Positions 35,220 through 45,423 of a DNA stretch of 64,000 bases are shown here, piece after piece. How positions within the stretch are numbered: the stretch's first letter is position 1; each line of letters starts with the position of its first letter. The notes below the pieces were generated by a model, which saw only the letters and a program-made list of their open reading frames with translations, did not search any database and was not told where the DNA came from. The DNA comes from Paenibacillus camerounensis (GTDB taxonomy: Bacteria; Bacillota; Bacilli; Paenibacillales; Paenibacillaceae), in assembly GCF_000723885.1 (NCBI RefSeq), contig NZ_CCDG010000003.1, forward strand, positions 62,001 to 126,000, given 5' to 3'. Position numbers and translations under genes: made by a program.

Positions 35220-35304
35220 CTATGCGCAGGTTAACCGAATCTGGTGACAGGTCCTTGCTGCTTATGAATCACTGTATCCGCTACCAGAATTAATGGAGTC
35301 CGCG

Positions 35305-36114
35305 CTATATGCTCCACGAATCAGAAGAGGATTTGCCCAGCGGCAGCCACTTCAGCACATCCTGGATTTTGGCGTCCCAATAACCCCACTCATGCTCCCC
35401 GGGGCCTTCTTCATAGGTTAACGATAGTGAGGTTTTGTCGCAGGCAGCGCGGAACACCTGATTGTCCTCATACAAGAAGTCCTCTGTGCCACAGCATTGG
35501 TAGAGAAGCGGCTTAGGGCCGTTAGATTCGTCGGCTTGCTGGAGCAGCCATAGCAGATCATTTGGAGTGCCGGCGATATCCTCCTTGCCGAAGATTAACT
35601 CGTATTCGATGGATCTTTTGGACGCGTCGTCCCGGTTCATGAAATGATGCGCCATATCAAGTGCTCCTGACAGGCTGGCAGCAGCGGCAAAAGCCTCCGG
35701 CTTACGCAGTCCCAGCTTCATCGCCCCATAACCGCCCATGGAAAGTCCGGCCACGAAGTTATCTTCACGTTTATGAGAGAGCGGAAAGAACGAGCGGGCA
35801 AGCGCGGGCAGCTCCTCGCTGATGAAGGTCCAGTACCGGCCCCCTTCGGCCATATCCGTATAAAAGCTCCGGTGCACCTGCGGCATCACCACCGCAATCC
35901 CCAGTTCAGCTACATAGCGTTCAATCGAGGTCCGGCGCAGCCAGATTGAATCATCATCCGAGAGACCGTGCAGCAGGTAAAGCGTCGGGTGAAGATTCCC
36001 TCTTTTCACATTATTAAGTCCGATTTGCGTAGTCGTCTGCTGCGGCAGAATCACCGTCATTGAAGTACTGAGGCCGAGCACATCCGAATAAAATTTGCAT
36101 TCGATCAGAGCCAT
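35305..36114 (-). CDS. Esterase D / tributyrin-esterase-like alpha/beta hydrolase
   Basis: The 269-residue protein is an alpha/beta hydrolase of the esterase D (S-formylglutathione hydrolase-like) group. It has [15 protein letters not shown] near 44-58 for the oxyanion region, the nucleophile S125 in [11 protein letters not shown], a probable acid in the [10 protein letters not shown] segment and H241 in [11 protein letters not shown]. There is no signal peptide, so it acts in the cytoplasm. It probably hydrolyses short-chain acyl esters; the natural substrate is unknown. AAAGGAGG precedes the ATG. It stands alone between convergent argH and the divergent pilin operon. Confidence 0.85.
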   Translation of the reverse strand: MALIECKFYSDVLGLSTSMTVILPQQTTTQIGLNNVKRGNLHPTLYLLHGLSDDDSIWLRRTSIERYVAELGIAVVMPQVHRSFYTDMAEGGRYWTFISEELPALARSFFPLSHKREDNFVAGLSMGGYGAMKLGLRKPEAFAAAASLSGALDMAHHFMNRDDASKRSIEYELIFGKEDIAGTPNDLLWLLQQADESNGPKPLLYQCCGTEDFLYEDNQVFRAACDKTSLSLTYEEGPGEHEWGYWDAKIQDVLKWLPLGKSSSDSWSI

Positions 36115-36303
36115 TGTTGTTTCCTCCTTTTAGCACAAATGATAGCATAGCGCATGGCCGATATATAGAGTAGAAATCGCTGGAATTATTATGTCTAATA
36201 GGATTGCTGGGTTAAGAGGGGAAAGAATATAATGGAAGCAGGATAAATAGATGAGGAATGTGCAATTGCGAAAGATTTACAGAGTGAGGGGCGAAAAGGC
36301 AGG

Positions 36304-36846
36304 ATGAAAGATCGTCTTAAGCAGGAACAAGGATTTACACTGATCGAAGTGCTGGCGGCAATTATCATTTTGTCGATCGTCTCCCTGGTGCTAACGTCTT
36401 ATTTTACCAACGCCATGTCATACGCCAAAGCCAACCAGAACAAGACGATCATGGTCAACCTGGCGCGCAATGCGCTGTTTTATGCGGAGAAGCAGGATTT
36501 TGATAAGTGGAAGTGTTACTTGGATAGCAAGGGGAATATCGGATATTCTGATGTGCGAACAGTGGATGAGCCTGACGCCCCCTGCAGCTACAATAGCCTT
36601 GTTAAGGATGTGCAGGTACTGGATAAAGTACTAAATCCCAGTATCAATGGCATTAACTACACCATTAATATCGCCTACCAGGCTGAAATCTATAATAAGA
36701 TGAAGGATTCTCAGGATCTGGTCAAACAAAAATCAGCAGATTATCTTATCCCTGTGCTTATCACTGTTAAAAGTCCGGAGAAAAATGGCGGAAATGCAGC
36801 CCAGACCGTTGTGGAGGGATATATCAGAAATGAAGAGATTCGTTAA
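36304..36846 (+). CDS. Type IV prepilin-like minor pilin
   Basis: The 180-residue protein has a short basic leader and a class III cleavage motif QGFTLIEVLA, with cleavage after G10 and the conserved glutamate at E15. A hydrophobic helix (about 11-33) and a globular domain with two cysteines follow. This is the usual form of a minor pseudopilin processed by the prepilin peptidase encoded at 47415. The stop overlaps the next pilin start by 17 bases. No clear ribosome site or promoter was identified. The three pilin-like genes from here to 39205 form one operon. Confidence 0.85.
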   Translation: MKDRLKQEQGFTLIEVLAAIIILSIVSLVLTSYFTNAMSYAKANQNKTIMVNLARNALFYAEKQDFDKWKCYLDSKGNIGYSDVRTVDEPDAPCSYNSLVKDVQVLDKVLNPSINGINYTINIAYQAEIYNKMKDSQDLVKQKSADYLIPVLITVKSPEKNGGNAAQTVVEGYIRNEEIR

Positions 36847-37336
36847 GCTTCTCCGCAGGGAGCAAGGGCTGACGCTGATTGAATTAATAGCAGGTATTGC
36901 TCTTTTTTCAATGGTAGCAGGGTTAATCTATGGAGTGATGTTGTTCGGTATCCGCAGCTATAACCAGGTATCCGTTGAGAACAAGCTGAGGGATGAAGGA
37001 GATCTGCTGATGTCGGCAATCATAACCGAAATGTATACTTTTGGACCTACTGTAGTCTCAGCTACAGGTAAAGCTCTGACATTATCAACGATTAAGGATG
37101 ACGGCAGCCAGATAACCGAACAAATCAGTATTGCAGACGGAAAAATGAAGTTTAACGGGATTTCGGATATAAGGACGGATATTACAGCTGATTTGGTTGA
37201 GGATTCAGGCTTCACCCTGACCTGCAGTACAGGAGCACCATGTGAGAGCGGCCTTATCCAGATCAAATTGAATTTGCATAAGGATTATGGGGGAAAACCG
37301 TTTGAGTTGTCTTTAGAGAGCACATTCGGCTTTTAG
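36830..37336 (+). CDS. Type IV prepilin-like minor pilin (PilW/GspJ-like)
   Basis: From the ATG at 36830 the product has 168 residues with the prepilin motif QGLTLIELIA (cleavage after G13, glutamate E18) and a hydrophobic helix to about residue 38. The globular part is beta-rich and holds two cysteines near residues 140-150. A longer in-frame start at 36785 would displace the leader by 15 residues and lacks a ribosome site, whereas GGAGGG precedes 36830. Order and type (second in a minor-pilin operon, followed by a PilX-like gene) suggest a PilW/GspJ-type role in priming the pilus tip. Confidence 0.8.
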   Translation: MKRFVKLLRREQGLTLIELIAGIALFSMVAGLIYGVMLFGIRSYNQVSVENKLRDEGDLLMSAIITEMYTFGPTVVSATGKALTLSTIKDDGSQITEQISIADGKMKFNGISDIRTDITADLVEDSGFTLTCSTGAPCESGLIQIKLNLHKDYGGKPFELSLESTFGF

Positions 37337-37348
37337 GGGGAGAACGTT

Positions 37349-39205
37349 TTGATAGAGCGTGACAGAGCTGTGCCATACCACACAAATAATAGGGTGAGCA
37401 AGGTTTTAACAAGCGAGCAGGGCTCGGCACTTGTACTTGTCATGTTTCTTGTGCTGATGCTCACTATTCTGGGAATGGCTGTACTAGGAGCGACGATTGG
37501 CGGGGCACAACGCACAGAAACAAGGGAGAATGACGTACAAAGTCTACATTTAGCACAAAAGGGTCTTGATGAAGCTACAGCCTATATTCAAGCTCAGCTT
37601 GCTGTTCAAAATGCAATAGACCCTGATAAGCTGGAGAGTGTAATCCAGTCGCTTAGTGAGTTGAATGATGACAACCGGAATATCACTACAGAGCCGGGAA
37701 TAATCGGTAACAGCGCCAGCGGAACGATTGATGAAATTAAGTATACTGCTGACACAACCAACTCGACTCTGCAGGCCAGACGCTATTATATCGATATTTT
37801 TACCTCTGCTTTTGTAAACGGCGTTGACCGGAAATTGAAACAGCGAATTACGCTGGACAGTTATCCCGAATTCCTCAAATACGCTTTTGGTTCGGAACAT
37901 GATTTAAGATTAAACGGAGCGCCGCTGCTAAAAGGAAATATCTATGCGGGAAATGAGCTGATTGTTACTCAGACTGCTGAGTATTTATACCAAAATACCT
38001 CGATGGATAAATTAACTGTGTATCCAAAAATTTTAGAGAATACTGCCAGCAAAACGGAGTCTGGTGAATTATATGTCCAGTCTTTTGATAGTGTGAAATA
38101 TGCTCCGGAATATATCAATGAGAGTTCACTTCAGACTATAGACCCGGGGGATACCCAGAAGTGGAACGATGTGCTGGGAATCACACCGTCTAAGGTAAAG
38201 ATTAAAGAGCAAAAGAAATTTGTACAAATCGATGTTCTGGAATCCTTCTGGGATAAGCTGCTGGAAGCCGGAGTAATAGCTGATGGGAACGAAATTCAGA
38301 AAAGCTTCAAACAGAAGCTCGAGGAATATAAGCTCGACGAAAATGGCCTGAATAGTGACGGTACCGCAGACCATGTAGAAGAATTAGCCGCTATGCTTCA
38401 AGATGGAACCAAAACGAAAGGTGAGCATCTAAAAATACCTGAACCGTATTTGCTTGATCCCTATCCTGAAAACTACACGCTAAAAGATAAAGAGGATATT
38501 GATAAGAAAAACGCAAAAAAAGAATCAGATTACATTTCTGAACTAGCTAAGATGGAGAACAGAACGGAATCAGCAGTATATAACGGAAATCTTTCGATCA
38601 ATTCAATCGGATATAAGAACCTTACATTTACCCAAACGGCAAAGGAAAGCCCTAAATGGCTAGTCGTTGCCGGAGATCTGGATATTGTAAATAATACCGA
38701 TACATTAATGAATGTTAAGGGCAATGTTCTTGTAGCCGGTAATGTTACGATTAAGGGGAATGTAGCTTTTGATTCCACGATGTTTGTCCTGGGAAGTACT
38801 ACGGTTGAAGATGCAACCATACAGGGGCTTGAGGGTAAAGAGCTGGTGCTGATTTCTAAAGGCAAGGTACTTATTAACCGGCTGGCTGCCTTTTCTAATA
38901 ATCCGGTTACGATGAAGGCATTCTTCTATACCGATTCTACAGGAGAACTGTACGGAGTCGGATCAAGATTCTCATTAGAAGGAGGATTTTTTGCTAAAGG
39001 GGATTTGACGGTGAATGCGGTTGTAGGTGAAGTTAAGAGCCTCTCTGCATACACTCCCAATAGTGATTTTGCCACGCAGGTGGATGGCGAAATGAGGCGT
39101 TTTGAAGTGACATACAACGATGAGGTCTACGGCCATCAGCAATCCAGCCTGCCGCGTGTAAGTAATGTAAGTCTTACTGTTGGACCCGTTGAATTTGCAG
39201 ATTAG
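37349..39205 (+). CDS. PilX-like minor pilin with a large beta-helical C-terminal domain
   Basis: This 618-residue protein has a basic N-terminus followed by SEQGSALVLVMFLVLMLTIL, a hydrophobic helix like that of PilX/GspK-type pilins but without the usual glutamate at position 5. After about residue 350 the sequence becomes repetitive beta (LVVAGDLDIVNNTDTLMNVK, VLVAGNVTIKGNV, VNAVVGEV), consistent with a beta-helix resembling bactofilin-type or ice-binding-type folds. It starts with TTG behind AGGGGGAG. The size and domain structure are unusual for a minor pilin and suggest a tip-located surface domain; that is inference. Confidence 0.7.
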   Translation: MIERDRAVPYHTNNRVSKVLTSEQGSALVLVMFLVLMLTILGMAVLGATIGGAQRTETRENDVQSLHLAQKGLDEATAYIQAQLAVQNAIDPDKLESVIQSLSELNDDNRNITTEPGIIGNSASGTIDEIKYTADTTNSTLQARRYYIDIFTSAFVNGVDRKLKQRITLDSYPEFLKYAFGSEHDLRLNGAPLLKGNIYAGNELIVTQTAEYLYQNTSMDKLTVYPKILENTASKTESGELYVQSFDSVKYAPEYINESSLQTIDPGDTQKWNDVLGITPSKVKIKEQKKFVQIDVLESFWDKLLEAGVIADGNEIQKSFKQKLEEYKLDENGLNSDGTADHVEELAAMLQDGTKTKGEHLKIPEPYLLDPYPENYTLKDKEDIDKKNAKKESDYISELAKMENRTESAVYNGNLSINSIGYKNLTFTQTAKESPKWLVVAGDLDIVNNTDTLMNVKGNVLVAGNVTIKGNVAFDSTMFVLGSTTVEDATIQGLEGKELVLISKGKVLINRLAAFSNNPVTMKAFFYTDSTGELYGVGSRFSLEGGFFAKGDLTVNAVVGEVKSLSAYTPNSDFATQVDGEMRRFEVTYNDEVYGHQQSSLPRVSNVSLTVGPVEFAD

Positions 39206-39210
39206 AATAC

Positions 39211-39263
39211 TAAAAAATCCGGGTGCAGAAGGGTTAATAATCCCACTGTACCCGGATTTTTTA
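39211..39263. terminator. Bidirectional terminator between the minor-pilin operon and the surface-protein gene
   Basis: TAAAAAATCCGGGT and ACCCGGATTTTTTA are exact inverted repeats with an inner GGG/CCC pairing, giving T-runs in both directions. Confidence 0.92.
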
Positions 39264-39273
39264 GTTGCTGGAA

Positions 39274-42200
39274 TTAATATTTATCCTTATTGTCCGGTAA
39301 TTTAACCTGTATCACGATAGTTGCACTAACAGGATCAGTATACTCGGATGGTTTATAAGTAACCGTAACTTTTACGATACCGGGAGCATGGGCGGTAATA
39401 GTGCCATCATGGATATTGGTAAAGGATGCAATAGCATTATTTGAACTTGTCCATTCCAGTTTGTTAAGAGGAATATCATAAGGGTACAAATATAACAAGT
39501 CTGCTAAGTTGCTGTTTTCACCAGCGGATAACACATGTGTGCTTTTTGAAAAGCGGAGTACCATTGGCAGAATATCGACGACAAGGCTTTTTTCAATGGA
39601 GCCGATTCGTGCTGTAACTGTCACTTTGGTTTCCAGTGCTGCTCCAGTTGTTGGATCTTTCTTAAATGTCTTGGCCACTAGTGTATTGCCCAATTTCGTA
39701 ATATCGGTGTTGCTAAGAGAAGCATACGTACCGTTGTCATCACCAGTGATACTCCAGATAATATCGCTTGCTTCAATTCCGGCATTTACGGGATCCAGCC
39801 CTAATGACAAGCTCAGATTTCTACCAGCATAGACCTGATTTGCTCCGCTGATATTAAAATCAGTGAGGGGGATTTTGGTAACAGAAATTTGTTTTAATAC
39901 TTCTATTGGAGCAGCAAGGCTATGGCTAGTGAAACTTAACTTTATTATATATTCACCCAATGATGGGGCCTTAAATGTTGTATCTTCACCAGTTGCAGGA
40001 GCTAACGTAGCGCCGGGAGGACCTGATACAATTGTCCAAGTATAGTTGATTCCGGTTTCTCCAGCAGGTCCAGTATAAATAGCTTTGAGATCTAAAGCTT
40101 TGTTGATTTGTGTAGAAGTGCCTCCACCTATCTCTAATGCTCTGGGAGCAGTAACCGTAACATTGACTGTTTTACTAATATCGCTGCCATCTGTTGCTTT
40201 TGCGGTGATTTGGGCAGTTCCTTCAGCGACGCCAGTGACTCTTCCGTTTTGATCTACAGTCACAATGCTTGTATTATTTGAACTCCATTCCAGTACAGGT
40301 ATACTCGCATTAGAAGGACTAATTGTTGCATTAAGCAGTTTAGTCTCGTTTACCGTCAGCGTAGTCCCCTCAAGCTGAATGTCTGTTACCTCCACAGCAA
40401 CTTTTTTTACTATAACATCTACAGTGCGGCTTACGTTGCTTCCATCCGTTGCACTTGCGGTAATTTGGGTTTTTCCTACAGTTATACCTGTTACCTGTCC
40501 GGTCTGATCCACAGTAACAATACCAGAATTAGCTGAGCTCCATTGTAGTGTGGATGAGGTGGCGTTTGATGGAATAACAGTTGCAGTTAATGCCTTGCTC
40601 TCACCTAGAATTAGAATAGTTCCTTCCAATTGAATCTCTGTTACCGGGACTTTTTTTACTATGACATCTACAGTACGGCTCACTCCGCTTCCATCCGTTG
40701 CACTTACCGTTATCCGGGCAGTACCCTCTTTAACTCCAGTAACCTGACCACTTTGACTTACAGTAGCAATAGTTGGATCAGCTGAACTCCACCGCAGAGC
40801 AGTAATGCTGGCATTAGAAGGCATCACCGTCGGATTCAACAGCTTAGTTTCTCCCACTACTAGAGTGGCGCCTTCCATCCGGATTTCTGTAACCGGGCGT
40901 ATAACCTTTATACTTATTGCTACAAACTCCAGAGTTGCCCGCGATGGTGCAGGTGTTGGCGAAGCCGTTACTGCTGGAGTAGGCGTCGGTGTCGTTGTCG
41001 GCGGCATTTGTCCTGTATAAGGAAGGATGCCGACCGTTGATGAAGAATCGATTGATTTACCAATGATATTGCCGTGAATTTGGCCGTTAGTGAAGGTGAT
41101 AGCTGCTTTCGGAGCAAGAATAGAGCCTCTGTATTCACCACTTGAAATACTGACAGAAGTGGCATCAGGGAAATTATAGATAACATTGTTTCCGCTGACT
41201 CCATTTGGCAAGGCGAAGGCCTTGGTGAAATTCACGTTGGCACCCCGGACATTAAAGATCAGGGAAGATCCCGCTGGGGCTGTTAGATTGGTCCAACTTG
41301 CCTGATTATAATAATCTGAAGTAAAGTCGAATACACTTACCGGCTGGGTTGCTGTAGCATAAAGGCCTCCGTATTTTAGCTCTGTAGTTGTTCCGGCTGC
41401 CTGAATAGCGGCAAGCTTACTGGAATAAGCCTCGTAATAGCTGCGGGCGGAAGCAAAATCAATCAGGCTTCCCTTCTTATATGTGCCGCCTACGATATTA
41501 CCCGGGTAATTCTTGAGATATTCGCCCTGGTGGAGAATGTTGCCGTAAACCGTACCATTGGTGAAATTCAGATCGCCGCCAGTGACTAATGCATAAGGAA
41601 CAGTGAGTCTATAGCCTTCATTAATAGAAACGCCGCCGGTTGTGACGTTTCCTCCAGCAGCGATATTGCCGGCAACCGAAGCGGTTATTTTGGCTCCTTC
41701 AAAGACGAATACATTATAATCCCCGGCTACACCAAGCAGTGATCCGGTGGAGGAGACATCCGGGTTGAAGGCCGCTGCCGGAGAAGGCGACGGTGTCGCT
41801 GTTACTGAGCTGTGAATATCATTAAAATTCAAACCAGCCTTATTAAAAATATAGCTTCCCGTATTAGTTACTTGAGCGGGCACAGAGAAGCTGATAACTT
41901 TACTGGTCTGTCCAGTATCAGCATTTGCAACAAAGGCCTGTTTGGACTGATTCCATGAATAAGTAAGATCCGGGAGAGTTCCGGTTAAAGTATACCCGGT
42001 AGAAAGATTACCGGTTTTAGTAAAGCCGGCGGGGAGGGAAGTATCCTGAATATTAAGATTTGGCGGAAGCTTCTCAGTGAACACAAGATTCGTGACAGCC
42101 TGCTGCTGGATTCCCGCAGTATTGCTGTCCGGTACAGCCAGAGGTGTAATGGTGTAATTAAGAACAATATTCTTGTTGATCTGGAGATTGTCATTTTCAG

Positions 42201-42387
42201 TAACTATCGTTCCATTTTCATTTGTGATTGTGCGGTTCAATGTCATATTAGCCTTTACAACATAACCGATAGTCTGATCAGCGACCACATAAGTCATCAG
42301 CTTCCACACAGGCAGTACAAGCAGCATCACCAGGGCCAAGCCTGAAACAAAATACAACCTTTTCTTCTTGATACGCTTCATCATCAT
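39274..42387 (-). CDS. Choice-of-anchor A / BIG2-repeat surface protein
   Basis: The 1037-residue protein has an N-terminal hydrophobic segment (about 10-35), which may be a signal anchor. A 'choice-of-anchor A' type domain occupies about 200-460 (LLGVAGDYNVFVFEGAKITA, VAGNIAAGGNVTTGGVSIN). After a PTTTPTPTPAV linker come three bacterial Ig-like group 2 repeats (about 490-745), each with 'VTEIQLEG..L..GE.K.L.ATV.PSNA' and 'VTGV..GTAQITA.ATDGS' patterns. Further Ig-like beta domains extend to the end. No LPXTG, SLH or GW anchor is visible. Start codons are three consecutive ATGs behind GGGAGCG. It is divergent from pilB and convergent with the minor pilins, so it may be a pilus-associated adhesin; that is inference. 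Confidence 0.75.
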   Translation of the reverse strand: MMMKRIKKKRLYFVSGLALVMLLVLPVWKLMTYVVADQTIGYVVKANMTLNRTITNENGTIVTENDNLQINKNIVLNYTITPLAVPDSNTAGIQQQAVTNLVFTEKLPPNLNIQDTSLPAGFTKTGNLSTGYTLTGTLPDLTYSWNQSKQAFVANADTGQTSKVISFSVPAQVTNTGSYIFNKAGLNFNDIHSSVTATPSPSPAAAFNPDVSSTGSLLGVAGDYNVFVFEGAKITASVAGNIAAGGNVTTGGVSINEGYRLTVPYALVTGGDLNFTNGTVYGNILHQGEYLKNYPGNIVGGTYKKGSLIDFASARSYYEAYSSKLAAIQAAGTTTELKYGGLYATATQPVSVFDFTSDYYNQASWTNLTAPAGSSLIFNVRGANVNFTKAFALPNGVSGNNVIYNFPDATSVSISSGEYRGSILAPKAAITFTNGQIHGNIIGKSIDSSSTVGILPYTGQMPPTTTPTPTPAVTASPTPAPSRATLEFVAISIKVIRPVTEIRMEGATLVVGETKLLNPTVMPSNASITALRWSSADPTIATVSQSGQVTGVKEGTARITVSATDGSGVSRTVDVIVKKVPVTEIQLEGTILILGESKALTATVIPSNATSSTLQWSSANSGIVTVDQTGQVTGITVGKTQITASATDGSNVSRTVDVIVKKVAVEVTDIQLEGTTLTVNETKLLNATISPSNASIPVLEWSSNNTSIVTVDQNGRVTGVAEGTAQITAKATDGSDISKTVNVTVTAPRALEIGGGTSTQINKALDLKAIYTGPAGETGINYTWTIVSGPPGATLAPATGEDTTFKAPSLGEYIIKLSFTSHSLAAPIEVLKQISVTKIPLTDFNISGANQVYAGRNLSLSLGLDPVNAGIEASDIIWSITGDDNGTYASLSNTDITKLGNTLVAKTFKKDPTTGAALETKVTVTARIGSIEKSLVVDILPMVLRFSKSTHVLSAGENSNLADLLYLYPYDIPLNKLEWTSSNNAIASFTNIHDGTITAHAPGIVKVTVTYKPSEYTDPVSATIVIQVKLPDNKDKY

Positions 42388-42689
42388 CGCTCCCTGGCCG
42401 ATATATAATCATGCTTCCTGTCAAAAGTAAATGCATTGTTTCATATATTGGAATTCCCTGTAGGGGGTTTTCGTTGTAAAAAGTACCAATCTATGCTATA
42501 TATCATTCTAGGACATATTTAGTAGATAGGCAATTAAAAGATATGCGTATTCTGCTGGTTTATGAGTCTAAATAACTATTAAAATTTAAATATTCTTACA
42601 ATATACATAGGTTGAATTAAGCAGGACTGCCGGACTGGTCCGGGAGAGGCTGCCTACGACAAAATTTAGCGCTCTGGAGTGAAAAAGAG
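42388..42689. other. Divergent control region between the surface protein and pilB
   Basis: No gene was found. It contains the pilB promoter candidate, the ribosome site for the minus-strand gene, and one of three intergenic copies of the 11-mer GCCGATATATA (42397-42407). Confidence 0.5.
42474..42502 (+). promoter_or_regulatory. Promoter candidate for the pilus operon
   Basis: TTGTAA, 17 bases, TATATA; it lies about 190 bases before the pilB start. The hexamers match the sigma-A consensus at four and five positions. Other AT-rich hexamers occur nearby, so the assignment is tentative. Confidence 0.35.
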
Positions 42690-44354
42690 ATGGCCATCAT
42701 GAAGAAGAGGCTGGGAGACCTGCTTGTAGAAAACGGGATTATCTCTCAGGAGCAGCTTGAAGAGGCGCTGGTTGAACAGCGTAAATCCAAGCGCAAGCTG
42801 GGCGATCTGCTGATTACCCAGGGCTATATTACCGAGCAGCAGCTTATTGAGGTTCTTGAGTTTCAGCTTGGAATTCCCCACGTCAGCCTGTTCAAATATC
42901 AGATAGATCCGGCTATCACTCAGATCATTCCTGAGAGCATGGCCAAACGTTATCAGGTACTTCCGTTCATGAAAGAGGGCGGTAAGCTGATGGTTGCTAT
43001 GGCTGATCCGCTTGATTATTTTGCGATTGAGGATCTGCGCATGAGCACCGGCTTCCGCATTGAGCCTGCGATTTCCAGCCGGGACGAGCTCACCCGGGCA
43101 ATTGCCCGCCACTATGGCATGCGCGATTCGATGAGTCAGATGATGGTCGAGCTGCCGACACAGGAAGAGATTGAAGAAACGGAGATTACGGATGAGGATT
43201 CGCCGATTGTCCGGCTTGTGAACCAGATGATTCAGCAGGCGGTTTCGCTCAGAGCGTCGGATATCCATGTGGACCCGGGTGAAAATAACCTGTCCATCCG
43301 CTTCCGGATCGACGGAACATTGCGCACGGAGCGGATTATCCCGAAGCAGATGCAGGGGTTCATCACGGCGAGACTTAAGATTATGGCTAAGCTTAATATA
43401 GCCGAGCGGCGCCTGCCGCAGGACGGCCGGATCAAGATGCAGTTTGATTACAAAATGGTCGACATCCGCGTATCCTCGCTGCCGACGATGCACGGTGAGA
43501 AAATTGTTCTCCGGCTGCTCGATCTGAGCACCGGGGTGAAGACAGTCGAGAGTCTCGGATTCAGCGACTGGAACGCCGGAGCTTTTCAGGACATGATCAG
43601 CAAGCCTTACGGCATTATCCTGATTACCGGTCCTACTGGCAGCGGTAAATCTACCACGCTGTATGCGGCCCTTAATCAGCTGAATACCGAGAGCGCCAAT
43701 ATTATTACAATCGAAGATCCGGTAGAGTACCAGCTGGAAGGAGTTAATCAGGTGCACGTGAATCCGGCAATTGGACTGACCTTTGCCGCTGGCCTGCGCT
43801 CGATTCTCCGGCAGGACCCGAACATTGTCATGGTGGGAGAGATCCGCGATACCGATACCGCTGAGATTGCCGTGCGGGCCTCGCTTACCGGGCATCTGGT
43901 ATTGTCCACGCTTCATACGAATGATGCGGTAAGCACGATTTTGCGGCTGCGGGATATGGGTGTGGAGCCCTACCTGATTGCTTCCTCCCTGCTTGGAGTA
44001 GTGGCACAGCGGCTCGTCCGCAAAATCTGCCCGGATTGCCGTGAAGAGCATACACCAACCGAGCAGGAGTCGATCATGCTGCGCCGTTACGGTCTGCCTG
44101 ACAGGGTTATTTACCGGGGCCATGGCTGCGGCAGCTGTAATAATACCGGATATAAAGGCCGGATTGCGATTCATGAGGTATTGACCATTAACGACCATCT
44201 GCGTCAGATGATTACCGATTCCGCATCTATTGAGGAGCTGCGTGCAGCCGGTAAAGCTCAAGGAATGGTGCATTTGATGGAGGATGGATTCCTCAAGGTC
44301 TCCAGAGGTATAACTACCCTGCAGGAGGTTATGCGCGAGACAGTTTCGCATTAG
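42690..44354 (+). CDS. pilB: Type IV pilus assembly ATPase PilB (GspE family)
   Basis: PilB is the hexameric ATPase that drives pilus extension. The 554-residue protein has an N-terminal MshEN/GSPII_E_N domain (about 1-150, LGDLLVENGIISQEQLEEAL), the Walker A GPTGSGKST at 314-322, Asp and His boxes (ASDIHVDPG, STLHTND), Walker B MVGEIRDTDTAEI, and a zinc site with C447, C450, C480 and C483. All motor motifs are intact. It opens the operon pilB-pilT-pilC-pilin-pilD-pilMN-pilO. A long open frame on the opposite strand over the same bases is a shadow. Confidence 0.96.
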   Translation: MAIMKKRLGDLLVENGIISQEQLEEALVEQRKSKRKLGDLLITQGYITEQQLIEVLEFQLGIPHVSLFKYQIDPAITQIIPESMAKRYQVLPFMKEGGKLMVAMADPLDYFAIEDLRMSTGFRIEPAISSRDELTRAIARHYGMRDSMSQMMVELPTQEEIEETEITDEDSPIVRLVNQMIQQAVSLRASDIHVDPGENNLSIRFRIDGTLRTERIIPKQMQGFITARLKIMAKLNIAERRLPQDGRIKMQFDYKMVDIRVSSLPTMHGEKIVLRLLDLSTGVKTVESLGFSDWNAGAFQDMISKPYGIILITGPTGSGKSTTLYAALNQLNTESANIITIEDPVEYQLEGVNQVHVNPAIGLTFAAGLRSILRQDPNIVMVGEIRDTDTAEIAVRASLTGHLVLSTLHTNDAVSTILRLRDMGVEPYLIASSLLGVVAQRLVRKICPDCREEHTPTEQESIMLRRYGLPDRVIYRGHGCGSCNNTGYKGRIAIHEVLTINDHLRQMITDSASIEELRAAGKAQGMVHLMEDGFLKVSRGITTLQEVMRETVSH

Positions 44355-44373
44355 AGTTTAGGGGGAGACAAAA

Positions 44374-45423
44374 GTGCCAGCCTTTTCATGGGATATTGAT
44401 CAATTGTTATATATGGCCTTTGCTTCCAAGGCTTCGGACCTGCACATTTCGGTAGGCTCTCCTCCGGTTATGCGGATTGACGGCAAGCTGCAGCCGCTGG
44501 AAGGTGAACGGATCAGCTCTGAGGAGTCAGCTCACATGGCTGATATGCTGCTTGGCAGCGAGAGAAGCTTGGAGTTCCGTAATAAAGGGGAATTTGATTT
44601 CTCTTATCCTCTGGACGATGGAGTAAGATACCGTGTGAACGTGTACCGGCAGCGCGGTGAGGTGAGTATTGCGGCGCGGTCTATACCGGCTCAGATTCCC
44701 AGCATGGAGCAGCTGTCCCTTCCTGGGGTGCTGTCCGGTCTGGCAATGAAGCCCCAAGGCCTGATTCTGGTAACAGGACCTACAGGCAGCGGAAAATCTT
44801 CAACGCTTGCCGCTATGCTGAATTATATTAACCGGACAGCCAGCAAGCATATCGTTACACTGGAAGATCCGATAGAGTTTCTGCATACCCACGGAACCTG
44901 CCTGATTGATCAGCGTGAGGTGGGCAGTGATACCGGAAGTTTTGCCAGCGGGTTAAGGGCGGTCCTCCGCCAGGACCCGGATGTTATTCTGGTCGGGGAA
45001 ATGCGCGATTTGGAGACGATCTCCGCCGCAGTTACTGCAGCTGAAACGGGACATCTGGTTATGGCTACGCTGCATACAACCGATGCACCGCAGACAATTG
45101 ACCGGATCATCGACACATTTCCGGGGCATCAGCAGGGGCAGATTCGTTCGCAGCTGGCTTCAGTGCTGCTGGCAGTCCTGTCGCAGCGTTTATTCCCGCG
45201 GGCTGGCGGTAAAGGGCGCCTATGCGCTACCGAGCTGCTGATCAACACACCGGCGGTGGCTAACCTGATCCGGACCGAGAAGACCCACCAGCTCAAAAAT
45301 GTGATGCAGACCAGCCGCGCGCTCGGGATGCATACGCTGGAGATGAATATACGCGAGCAATTGCAGCTGGGGCTGATTCAACCAGAGGCAGCCAGAGGTT
45401 ACCTCACGGAGGTGACTAACTGA
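44374..45423 (+). CDS. pilT: Type IV pilus retraction ATPase PilT
   Basis: PilT powers pilus retraction and twitching. The 349-residue protein has the family start FASKASDLHISVGSPPVMRI, Walker A GPTGSGKSS at 135-143, the VGEMRDLETI Walker B region and the C-terminal retraction-type sequence with ELLINTPAVANLIR. The AIRNLIRE motif of Gram-negative PilT is here represented by VANLIRTEK. It starts with GTG behind AGGGGGAG. Presence of a retraction ATPase indicates dynamic pili rather than a static pseudopilus. The stop overlaps the pilC start by one base. Confidence 0.95.
   Translation: MPAFSWDIDQLLYMAFASKASDLHISVGSPPVMRIDGKLQPLEGERISSEESAHMADMLLGSERSLEFRNKGEFDFSYPLDDGVRYRVNVYRQRGEVSIAARSIPAQIPSMEQLSLPGVLSGLAMKPQGLILVTGPTGSGKSSTLAAMLNYINRTASKHIVTLEDPIEFLHTHGTCLIDQREVGSDTGSFASGLRAVLRQDPDVILVGEMRDLETISAAVTAAETGHLVMATLHTTDAPQTIDRIIDTFPGHQQGQIRSQLASVLLAVLSQRLFPRAGGKGRLCATELLINTPAVANLIRTEKTHQLKNVMQTSRALGMHTLEMNIREQLQLGLIQPEAARGYLTEVTN

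Noticed and set aside
42666..44351. A 561-codon open frame on the minus strand opposite pilB
   Set aside because: It mirrors the codon pattern of pilB, whose product has every ATPase motif. The antisense product has no recognisable domain and no suitable ribosome site.
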